DNA of 11,569 bases from an uncultured Pirellulaceae bacterium (GTDB lineage: Bacteria; Planctomycetota; Planctomycetia; Pirellulales; Pirellulaceae): assembly GCA_934278005.1 (NCBI GenBank), contig CAKQWG010000100.1:1-11569 (forward strand), in the 5' to 3' direction. The notes under the pieces were generated by a model. That model searched no databases. It saw only the letters and a program-made list of their open reading frames with translations, and was not told the DNA's origin. Shown here one piece after another: positions 1-6,486 of the stretch. A program made the position numbers and the translations under genes. Within the stretch, counting starts at the first letter, position 1; each line of letters opens with the position of its first letter.

Positions 1-53
1 CCAGCGTCGATCGCGACGCGGAGCTGGCGCGGTGTGCGGCGTATTTAAAATAA
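1..53 (+). CDS. C-terminal end of an unidentified protein (5' truncated)
   Basis: The third frame reads 16 sense codons and then TAA at 51-53, ending in ...ELARCAAYLK. Its mix of charged residues and alanine/leucine looks more like a real protein end than the arginine-rich or proline-rich readings of the other two frames, which stop at 48 and 58. The piece is too short to identify. Membrane proteins like the next gene are often preceded by an ABC ATPase, so an ATP-binding subunit is possible, but nothing in these 16 residues shows it. Confidence 0.35.
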   Translation, partial: SVDRDAELARCAAYLK

Positions 54-71
54 GCTAAGCTGCCGGAGGCC

Positions 72-143
72 CTAGTGTCGTGGACCGCTCCGCGGTCCTT
101 GCTAAATAGCCAGCTAGTGTCGTGGACCGCTCCGCGGTCCTTG
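72..143. repeat. Duplicated 30-bp palindromic repeat
   Basis: Two identical 30-bp copies lie at 72-101 and 114-143, beginning CTAGTGTCGTGG and ending GTCCTTG, 12 bp apart. Each contains a perfect 7-bp hairpin, GGACCGC and GCGGTCC around a TCC loop (82-98 in the first copy). Similarity continues for a few bases as (G)GCTAA. No T-run follows, so a plain terminator is not indicated. It lies between the gene ending at 53 and the gene starting at 317 and looks like a small interspersed palindromic element of the REP kind. Confidence 0.8.
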
Positions 144-227
144 GCTAACACAGCCAACGTTAGACATTCAACTTGCTCATAAACTCTGGTAGTAGCCAGC
201 CTGTTGTATTAGAAGCTAAATGAACTG

Positions 228-240
228 ATCGCGGAGCGAT
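228..240. repeat. Short hairpin ATCGC-GGA-GCGAT
   Basis: This is a perfect 5-bp palindrome with a GGA loop. The core CGGAGCG is the complement of the core of the palindromes at 72-143 and is also found in the long inverted repeat at 8907-8973. It is followed by AAGCGACAATAGGG. It may be another member of the same repeat family. Apart from this and the 72-143 repeats I see no gene in 54-316. Confidence 0.5.
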
Positions 241-316
241 AAGCGACAATAGGGCAAGTTAGAAGCCTACGCCACCCAAAACATAAACCACTTGCAAAGA
301 GGCACAATGGAGCGAG

Positions 317-1981
317 ATGCATAGAGCACTTTGGCAATTATTATGGTTTGACCTGCGCGGCTCGCTGCGCGGCGTACTGAATCTACACAAAAACTGGCGG
401 CAGCTAGTGTTGGCTCTGCTGATGTTGGTCTTCGTCGGCTTCATTCTCTTTGCGCGTGCGTCCCACGGCACCTCACCTGACTCAGAGCGATTCGGCAATG
501 CGATGCCCTTCTGGGCTTTGATTTATCTACTAGCTACGTGGCTGACCGCATCGGCAGACCGCGGCTTAGTCATGCGGCCCGCCGAAATACACTTTGTGGT
601 CGGAGGTCCGTTTCCCAATCGCGATGTGATCAGTCTAAGTCTGGTGCGGCTGGCATTTCGCGCGCTAGTCAGCGCCATGGTGCTCGCCCTAGTCGCTGCG
701 GCCTATGTCCACAGCTATTGGTCGGCGCTGATCGGCATGTGGCTGTTGATCGCAGTTTCATTATTGGTCGGCATGATCGCTTCGCTGTCCGCGCGGCATG
801 CTCACGGACGAGTGGTTGTGATAGGCCGGCGGATGTTGATGATCGCCGTACTGCTGGGCTTGTTCGGACTCGTGACGCAGGCCATGCGCTCAGTGCAACT
901 GCAAGGCTTTCAACCGCAAGTCTCCCTGGTGGCTGCTGCCGCATTGGAAACACCTGTCGGACGCGTGCTGCTGCCGCCGCTGGCTTGGATGTTTGCACCG
1001 CTGGCGGCCGGTAGTCTGCTCTCGGACGCGCTGCGCATGTTGCCTCTACGGTTATTGGTAATTGCCGCCATGGCCGGGCTGGTCTACGTGCTCGGCGGGG
1101 AATATGCCGAGACCTCCACAGGCCGCACAGATGCGTCTATTGCTCGGCGGCAAAACGCCCTGCGCAGCGGCATATCCGGCGGCCCCATCAACGGCAGTTG
1201 GACGCGGCGGCTGTCGCTTCCGCAGTTGCCTCGCTTAGGAGGAATTGGTTGTGTAGCTTGGATGCAAATTTTGCATTCGCTGCGCATTCTGCCGCGCTAC
1301 TTGGCATTCACCACGGCTATCGTCGGCGTGGTACTTGTGATCCCACTACTGGTAGATTCTGCTCATTTGACCGGCAGCCGCGTCATCGGCTGGATGGTGG
1401 GCCTGAACGTGTATGCAGATTTCTTATTACTATTGCAGCTCCCCGTTGGTTTTCTGGGGCCCGTATCGCAGCGGGAGATGCTTAAATCGCTACCGATTCC
1501 CGCTTGGCGAGTCGCTCTGGGTCAGTTGGCTGGTCCCATCGTCCCACTAGGTTTACTGCACGTCTTAGTGACCGGGCTATTCCTATACTTAACTCCCAAC
1601 AGTCGCGAGCATGTTCTACAGACTGCGCTCGCGTTAATTCCCATGGGGCTGGTGTTGGTGGCCAACATCAATCTGTTGGGATCGTGGAATATCATACGTC
1701 CGCGCGCGCTACAGCAGCGCGATGCCTTGGCGGCGGGTCGAGCCATGGCCAGCGTATGGATTTTCATGGCCATGTTGCTGCCCGCCGTGGCGCTGGCCAG
1801 CGCGGGTGCCGTGTTAGCCCAATTGACGCTCGGAGAGGGTATGACCAGCAGCTTAATAGGTGTCGGCTTGGGGACGCTCATATCGAGCAGTTTTTACATC
1901 GTGTTGCTAGCTCGCTCATTCACTCGTTGGCAGCCCGCCGCGGGTGCCGGAGGCATGGAAGAAGTTGAGTTCGATCGTTGA
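317..1981 (+). CDS. Multi-spanning membrane protein, putative ABC exporter permease
   Basis: This 554-residue inner-membrane protein has about a dozen hydrophobic segments, for example near residues 29-47, 64-79, 115-131, 138-156, 172-187, 243-260, 331-346, 364-381, 404-425, 436-455, 478-502 and 512-532. Two amphipathic stretches after membrane segments, around 88-113 (PAEIHFVVGGPFPNRD) and 388-407 (LKSLPIPAWRVALGQ), resemble each other and look like cytoplasmic coupling loops for an ATPase. Layout and length suit the 'putative ABC exporter' family (Pfam PF16962) seen in planctomycetes; this is recognised from memory. The ATG has a GGAG site four bases upstream (309-312). No ATPase is encoded in the window; the truncated gene on the left is the only candidate partner. 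The substrate is unknown. It is the only complete + strand gene here and converges on the acetyltransferase gene 95 bp away. Confidence 0.8.
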   Translation: MHRALWQLLWFDLRGSLRGVLNLHKNWRQLVLALLMLVFVGFILFARASHGTSPDSERFGNAMPFWALIYLLATWLTASADRGLVMRPAEIHFVVGGPFPNRDVISLSLVRLAFRALVSAMVLALVAAAYVHSYWSALIGMWLLIAVSLLVGMIASLSARHAHGRVVVIGRRMLMIAVLLGLFGLVTQAMRSVQLQGFQPQVSLVAAAALETPVGRVLLPPLAWMFAPLAAGSLLSDALRMLPLRLLVIAAMAGLVYVLGGEYAETSTGRTDASIARRQNALRSGISGGPINGSWTRRLSLPQLPRLGGIGCVAWMQILHSLRILPRYLAFTTAIVGVVLVIPLLVDSAHLTGSRVIGWMVGLNVYADFLLLLQLPVGFLGPVSQREMLKSLPIPAWRVALGQLAGPIVPLGLLHVLVTGLFLYLTPNSREHVLQTALALIPMGLVLVANINLLGSWNIIRPRALQQRDALAAGRAMASVWIFMAMLLPAVALASAGAVLAQLTLGEGMTSSLIGVGLGTLISSSFYIVLLARSFTRWQPAAGAGGMEEVEFDR

Positions 1982-2076
1982 AAGAAGACGTGCGACGCCC
2001 CCATTTCTGTCCATGTGTTATGAGAGTTACGGTCAGGTGCTACCCACCACGCTTTGATCGCATACCTCCGACGCAG

Positions 2077-2637
2077 CTAGACAATCGCGCGAATCACTTT
2101 CGCCGGGTTGCCAGCAACGACGACATCAGGCGGCACGTCCCTCGTCACGACGCTACCGGCACCAATGACGCTGCGGTCGCCAATCGTCACGCCGGGGCAG
2201 ACTATCGCCTTGCCGCCGATCCAAACATCGTTGCCAATCGTTACCGGCCTGCCAAACTCTTGAGTTCGGCGCAACTCCGCCACCAGCGGATGGGTGGCGG
2301 TATAGATATGAACACCAGGAGCGACAAATACATCGTGCCCGATCCGCACTTCGCAAACGTCCAAGATCACGCAGTCGAAGTTAAAGTAGACCTTGTCACC
2401 AAGATAAATGTTCGTCCCATAATCGCAGCGAAAAGGCGGTTCAATCCAAACTGAGCCACCGCCGCTGCCGAACAGTTCTTTCAAGATGCTGCGCCGTAGC
2501 TTTTCCTCGTGGGGCTCAGTTTTGTTAACGAAATGGCAGCGCTCCCTCGCCTTCATCCGTGCTTCCGCCAACTCTGGGTCATTCGGATCGTACAGATCGC
2601 CGGCCAGCATTTTGTCGCGTTCACTCAACATGCTCAT
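2077..2637 (-). CDS. maa: Maltose/galactoside-type sugar O-acetyltransferase
   Basis: This 186-residue cytoplasmic enzyme would transfer acetyl from acetyl-CoA to a sugar hydroxyl. The N-terminal Mac domain (about residues 5-58, with KMLAGDLYDPNDPEL) is followed by a left-handed beta-helix of hexapeptide repeats. The array holds RCDYGTNIYLGDKVYFNFDC (70-89), the catalytic-histidine motif IYTATHP with His116, VTIGNDVWIGGKAIVCPGVT and the closing VVAGNPAKVIR. Order, length and motifs match E. coli Maa closely; related NodL or LacA activity cannot be excluded. A GGGAG site at 2641-2645 lies 3 nt from the first ATG but 9 nt from a second ATG at 2631, so the shorter start (184 residues) may be the real one. 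It lies 104 bp downstream of the Nudix gene on the same strand and could be read through from it. Confidence 0.93.
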   Translation of the reverse strand: MSMLSERDKMLAGDLYDPNDPELAEARMKARERCHFVNKTEPHEEKLRRSILKELFGSGGGSVWIEPPFRCDYGTNIYLGDKVYFNFDCVILDVCEVRIGHDVFVAPGVHIYTATHPLVAELRRTQEFGRPVTIGNDVWIGGKAIVCPGVTIGDRSVIGAGSVVTRDVPPDVVVAGNPAKVIRAIV

Positions 2638-2640
2638 TTA

Positions 2641-2645
2641 CTCCC
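2641..2645 (-). promoter_or_regulatory. Ribosome binding site of the acetyltransferase gene
   Basis: GGGAG on the minus strand is 3 nt before the ATG at 2637 and 9 nt before the in-frame ATG at 2631. The spacing favours the second ATG (protein starting MLSERDKML), which also lines up well with the start of E. coli Maa. Confidence 0.5.
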
Positions 2646-2741
2646 AAGATTCGACGCGGACTTACTCAGTTAGAGAGGAAACCTAAAGCGGATGCTGCTT
2701 CTCGTGCCCTAGCGCCACTGGGCTCGTTGCGCGACGACACA

Positions 2742-3419
2742 TCACGAAACGCTGTTCAACCGATCCGGAAGAAGTGCGGAAAGCTCGGCTAAAATGATGG
2801 CGGTCGCACCCCAAATGATTGCATCCCCACCTTGAATGGTAGGCGCAGACCAGACCGCTAGACCGCGTGCGAACTCGTGCCGTTCGGGCGGCAGCAGCGC
2901 CTGCGACGTGAGCGTCGCCAAGGGCACATGCAGCACGCGCGAGACCTCGCGCGGGCAGGGGACGTAGTCGTACAGCCGAGGACTGACAGCTACAAAGCTT
3001 CGCACATAATAGTCGCTGTGATAGACATACAGCGGCAACAACTCGCCGACGATCAACTCCGGCTCAACTTCACAGCCCAGCTCCTCGCAGAATTCGCGTT
3101 CGGCGGCTTGCTGATGCGACTCGCCGGCTTCCAAGCGCCCGCCGGGCAGGGAGATCTGACCGGGATGATCGGGCAAATGATCGGGGCGGACCGTGACGGG
3201 CAGCGTCCACTGACCATCGCGAGGCTCGATCATCACGATCACCGCCGCTTGCCGAGCCGACGGGGCAGGGGGGCCAAAGTGTCGACCGTACGACAACCCC
3301 GGACTAAACGCGGCACGGGCAGCGTGCCGCGCAGGCAGTCGCTCGACCGACTCCAGACCGCGCTGCAGTTCAGCGCGCAGACGTTCATAGTTGCTATCCA
3401 AAGCTATAGTCCAGTTCAC
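2742..3419 (-). CDS. Nudix hydrolase, CoA-pyrophosphatase (NudL) type
   Basis: The protein (225 residues from the GTG used here) should hydrolyse a nucleoside-diphosphate-linked compound, most likely CoA or oxidised CoA, to phosphopantetheine and 3',5'-ADP. The Nudix box runs from Gly94 to Cys116 (GX5E, then REFCEELGC). It is preceded by VRPDHLPDHPGQISLPGG (77-94), the extended signature of the CoA-pyrophosphatase subfamily (UPF0035). SYGRHFGPP near 43-51 is also typical. The reading frame is open to an ATG at 3527, but that region lies inside the upstream NTase-HD gene. Likely starts are GTG 3419 (26-bp overlap; GGAGGAGG lies 15 nt upstream but is explained by the coding sequence of the other gene) or TTG 3401, which overlaps the upstream stop as TTGGATAG. 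Translational coupling to the upstream gene is likely either way. Confidence 0.88.
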   Translation of the reverse strand: MNWTIALDSNYERLRAELQRGLESVERLPARHAARAAFSPGLSYGRHFGPPAPSARQAAVIVMIEPRDGQWTLPVTVRPDHLPDHPGQISLPGGRLEAGESHQQAAEREFCEELGCEVEPELIVGELLPLYVYHSDYYVRSFVAVSPRLYDYVPCPREVSRVLHVPLATLTSQALLPPERHEFARGLAVWSAPTIQGGDAIIWGATAIILAELSALLPDRLNSVS

Positions 3420-4497
3420 GCACGTAGTCGAGTGCCTCCTCCAGTCCGGTCGTCTGGACACCGGGCACACGGCCTGCCCGATCGCATTCGCCCAATAACA
3501 GCAGTTCGTCGTAATTTTCATTCTCACGCAAGCGGCGATGCGCGCGCGAGCCTATCGAACCATCCAATATTTTGTGAGTCAGCATGTGGTGCTCGATCAA
3601 CCAAGCCGTGCGCGGACTGATAAAGCCCTCCAACGCCTCGAGCCCAGCGGCGACGTGATCATGCGGATCGATGGCCTTGCCCACATCGTGCAGCAGAGCT
3701 GCTAATAAAAACTCTTCGTCATAGGGAAGTTCGTCGCAAGCCAGATCGAAAACCTGCAAGCTGTGATACAGCGCGTCTCCCTCTGGATGATACTTCAGAT
3801 GTTGCTTGACTTCCTCCATGGGGAGCAGCAGCGAATAGAACAGTTGGAATCGATCGGGTTGATCGTCCATGTCGCGCAAAGTGTCGTCCAGTGAAAGCTC
3901 CGGATACTCGGCTACCATGACCTGCTCCAATTGGGCAATCGAGGCCCGCTCGATAGCTTTACCTGTGATCGAGCATTTGAAAACAAAGCTAGCTTGGTCG
4001 CTGGTATAGACGGTCAGCTCGATGGGAAAGGTATCTTTCAGATGGATGTGATTGAAGACCCGCGCTTCGCCATGCTTGCGAACCAATTTTCGCTCAACAT
4101 CGTAAAACAGCATGTGCTCGTCCAGGGCGGCGGTAACGGCTTCTACGCTATCGGAAAAGACGTGCAGATCGATATCGGAGCCTTGCCGCACGTGGCCGGT
4201 AAGTGTGCTGCCGATAAGCTTGGGTTTGAAACGCGACAGCAGACGCATGACGCGCAAGGCGGTCAGGCGCATGAGCTGTAAATTATCCGTTCGCGATTGC
4301 CCCTCGTGCAGCCGGGCAAAGCTTTGAATCTCTTCACGGATCTCCGCATTGCTGGGCAGATCGGCGGGTTTGACCCAGCCCTTGCAGATCCTGGCGGCGG
4401 CTTTCTGTTTGGCGCGGTAGTATTCCGACTCCTGGCGAAAATACATTGCGCGTGCGGCTTCGAAGCAGATTTGTCGCCGAAGTTTACTAGTTTTCAT
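3394..4497 (-). CDS. Nucleotidyltransferase-HD domain fusion protein
   Basis: The protein has 367 residues and no signal peptide, so it is probably cytoplasmic. Residues about 92-165 carry a DNA polymerase-beta type nucleotidyltransferase core: GSTLTG (96-101), SDIDL (107-111, metal-binding Asp108 and Asp110) and Glu160 in FPIELTV as the likely third carboxylate. Residues about 240-345 form an HD phosphohydrolase domain with His245, His270-Asp271 in LLHDVGKA and Asp339 in ECDRAG as the probable metal ligands. The N-terminal 60 residues are helical and basic. The NTase-then-HD order recalls bacterial CCA-adding enzymes, but the protein lacks their recognisable tRNA-binding and central regions, so I do not call it cca. 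The substrate is unknown. AAGG lies 8 nt before the ATG. Its 3' end overlaps the Nudix gene, suggesting a shared nucleotide-related role or clean-up function. Confidence 0.82.
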   Translation of the reverse strand: MKTSKLRRQICFEAARAMYFRQESEYYRAKQKAAARICKGWVKPADLPSNAEIREEIQSFARLHEGQSRTDNLQLMRLTALRVMRLLSRFKPKLIGSTLTGHVRQGSDIDLHVFSDSVEAVTAALDEHMLFYDVERKLVRKHGEARVFNHIHLKDTFPIELTVYTSDQASFVFKCSITGKAIERASIAQLEQVMVAEYPELSLDDTLRDMDDQPDRFQLFYSLLLPMEEVKQHLKYHPEGDALYHSLQVFDLACDELPYDEEFLLAALLHDVGKAIDPHDHVAAGLEALEGFISPRTAWLIEHHMLTHKILDGSIGSRAHRRLRENENYDELLLLGECDRAGRVPGVQTTGLEEALDYVRELDYSFG

Positions 4498-4646
4498 TCA
4501 CAGCGCCTTAGCCCGAGATGGCGCACATTATGGGCACGAGAGTTGGTTGAAGGTTCGATGCCTATTGTACGTCGCCGTAAGTGGAATCGCTAGGTTTTCA
4601 ACTCAATCAACCGCGCGCCCTGCGGGCCGCGCGCACGCATCCGAAA

Positions 4647-4759
4647 GCCAGCAGGCATGGGGCGATGCCTGCAAGGGTTTAACCCAGCAGCACGCGTGGG
4701 ACGATGCCCACACGCTTTAACGAACTAGCACGCAGGGGGCGATGCCCGCACGATTTAAC
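4647..4759. repeat. Three tandem ~38-bp hairpin repeats
   Basis: Three head-to-tail units lie at 4647-4683, 4684-4721 and 4722-4759. Each has an AGCA start, a GGGRCGATGCC core and a TTTAAC end. Each unit can fold around the core: GCAGGCAT/ATGCCTGC (4651-4672, 8 bp), GTGGG/CCCAC (4696-4711) and GGGC/GCCC around GAT (4737-4747). Arms differ between units while pairing is kept, most clearly in units 1 and 2. The block starts 12 bp past the stop of the second propeller gene, in its direction of reading. A further GC-rich hairpin, GCGCG...CGCGC, lies near 4611-4634. No gene is seen in 4498-4771. Confidence 0.8.
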
Positions 4760-4771
4760 AAGCCAGCGCGG

Positions 4772-6427
4772 CTACTTTTGCTCTTCGCGCTGGGCACCTT
4801 CCTGGATCGCGTACAGCATATTGCGATTGGCGACGAACAGCTTGCTGTTTGCGGCTACGGGCGTCGTATAGACAGCGCTGCCCATGCTGATCTCACCCAG
4901 TTGCTCTTGCTCTTTGGAGACCTTGAAGATGGCGATATCCCCGTCTTCGTCGCTGATATATACGCGGTCTTGCACGATCAGCGGCGAGGCCCACGAGGCG
5001 GCAAACATGTCGTAGGTCCAGTGCGGAGCGCCGGTCTTGGCATCCAGGCAATGGAACAAACCGCTGAAGTCCGCGATGAACAACAAGTTGTCCTTGATAG
5101 CCACCGTACCGCAACTGCGATGCATGGTCGTTTCGAACTCCTCGGGATCCGCTCCCACATAGTGCCACACCGCGGCCGAATTGGGATTATCGCGCTCCAG
5201 ATCTCCATCCTTGGCCACCAAGGCCTGCAGGCGTTTGTGCGCGATGGGTGTTTCGGTATCCTTGGCGTTATAGACGATGGTCGGGCTGACATCGCCGCGC
5301 TTGGTTGGGTCGATGCACCACAAGTGACCATTGCCTTCGCCGTGCTCAGGGTCTTCGCCGACGGCTACATACACTAGGCCGTCATACACTACCGGCGTGG
5401 CAATGATATGGTTGCGAGTTGCCGAGCCGCCGAGGACGTACAGCGAATCCTTTGGATTGCAGTCGAACTTCCATAGCAGCTTGGCCTTGCCACCCTCTCC
5501 GGCCGCATCAAAGCTGTACAGCCAGCCATCGCCACCACCGAACAAAACTTGAGCTACGCCACCCAGTTCGGCATACGTGGGCGATGACCACTGACCGTGC
5601 AGAACGTTGCTGCCCGGCGAATTGTCCGACCATAAAACCTCGCCCGTATCGCGATCCATGCATAGGAAACTGGGCGCATCGTCGCTGGGAATATTCTGAT
5701 GCCCTTCATCGACGCCGTTGGACGTGTTGACGAACAGCAGATTGCCCGCACAAGTCACTGAGCAGCTAGCCATATTGTGCTGCGAAACAGCTAGATTCTT
5801 CATCATATCGAAGCTCCATAGCACGTCCGCCTCATCCTTGTTTTCATTCGGCTCATTCTGGATGCCGTCGTTTTTACCGTCGGTAAAGCCCTTGGTATCC
5901 AGACAAGCCACTTCACCGCGACTGGTGACGTACCACAAGCGATCGCCGTCGATCAGCGGAGCGGAGCAGATGCCTTGATTTGGCCAATCGTGAACCCGGC
6001 CCGAGGGGAGTTTTGTGCTCGAGTGTTGCCACAAGAACTCGCCCGTCTGTTCGTCAAAACAAACCAATACTCCCAGATCGACTTCGCTGGGGTAGCGCTC
6101 TAGGTAGCCCGCTCCGTTGTTGGTTCCCACGTAGACTTTGCCATTAGCCACCACTGGATTACCGTAGGTTTCCGAGCCTAGTGGCATTGACCAGAGCACG
6201 TTCTCACCAGTCTCTACGTCCCACTTGATTGGGATTTTTTCTTCGTTAGTGACGTTATTGCGGAGGTGCGATCCGGCCCATTGCGGCCAGTCGTGCGGTC
6301 CGACGTCCAGTTCACTGATCGCCTTCCGCACAACGCTCACGGCATCATAGTCAGCCGCCGACGCGAATGCCCCAGCCCCCGCGCAGGTGAGAGCCAAAGC
6401 CATGCTTAATAATTTTCTACAGTGCAT
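4772..6427 (-). CDS. Secreted PQQ-like beta-propeller protein
   Basis: This 551-residue protein has a signal peptide (hydrophobic residues about 6-22, likely cleavage after AFASA near 24) and should act outside the cytoplasmic membrane. After DWPQWAG (46-52), a motif common to planctomycete propeller proteins, it shows repeated blades with a C.D..TG..LW pattern: CFDEQTGEFLW (123-133), CMDRDTGEVLW (256-266), CIDPTKRG (371-378) and CLDAKTGAPHW (460-470). These fit a PQQ_2/BamB-like propeller. The blade motifs alone do not prove PQQ binding or enzyme activity, and such proteins often act as scaffolds. An acidic Asn/Asp/Glu-rich insert (about 181-200) interrupts the propeller. GAAGG lies about 10 nt before the ATG. 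The gene follows another propeller gene by 59 bp, so the two are probably co-transcribed and work on the same surface process. Confidence 0.88.
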   Translation of the reverse strand: MHCRKLLSMALALTCAGAGAFASAADYDAVSVVRKAISELDVGPHDWPQWAGSHLRNNVTNEEKIPIKWDVETGENVLWSMPLGSETYGNPVVANGKVYVGTNNGAGYLERYPSEVDLGVLVCFDEQTGEFLWQHSSTKLPSGRVHDWPNQGICSAPLIDGDRLWYVTSRGEVACLDTKGFTDGKNDGIQNEPNENKDEADVLWSFDMMKNLAVSQHNMASCSVTCAGNLLFVNTSNGVDEGHQNIPSDDAPSFLCMDRDTGEVLWSDNSPGSNVLHGQWSSPTYAELGGVAQVLFGGGDGWLYSFDAAGEGGKAKLLWKFDCNPKDSLYVLGGSATRNHIIATPVVYDGLVYVAVGEDPEHGEGNGHLWCIDPTKRGDVSPTIVYNAKDTETPIAHKRLQALVAKDGDLERDNPNSAAVWHYVGADPEEFETTMHRSCGTVAIKDNLLFIADFSGLFHCLDAKTGAPHWTYDMFAASWASPLIVQDRVYISDEDGDIAIFKVSKEQEQLGEISMGSAVYTTPVAANSKLFVANRNMLYAIQEGAQREEQK

Positions 6428-6486
6428 CTATCAATCGCCTTCAATAATTGTAATTTTATCTATGTATCGCGGCCGGCCATGCGGCG

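Noticed and set aside
259..287. Possible promoter TTAGAA - 17 bp - CATAAA before the exporter gene
   Set aside because: Only 3 and 4 of 6 bases match the sigma-70 consensus, and planctomycete promoters are not well enough known to me to accept it.
1982..2076. Terminator between the convergent exporter and acetyltransferase genes
   Set aside because: No stem longer than four base pairs and no T-run was found in the 95-bp gap.
1978..2454. Plus-strand open frame overlapping the end of the exporter gene
   Set aside because: It is antisense to the acetyltransferase, whose family match is strong; no domain is visible in this reading.
2877..3620. Plus-strand open frame opposite the Nudix gene
   Set aside because: The minus strand carries an intact Nudix box and CoA-pyrophosphatase signature, so the opposite frame is a shadow.
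3394..4497. CCA-adding tRNA nucleotidyltransferase
   Set aside because: It has the NTase and HD motifs, but the conserved middle regions of that family are not recognisable and the spacing differs; only the domain description is kept.
4763..4793. Hairpin CCAGCGCG...CGCGCTGG over the stop codon of the second propeller gene
   Set aside because: The stem is 8 bp with a 15-nt loop containing the stop codon and has no U-tract after it, so an intrinsic terminator is not supported.
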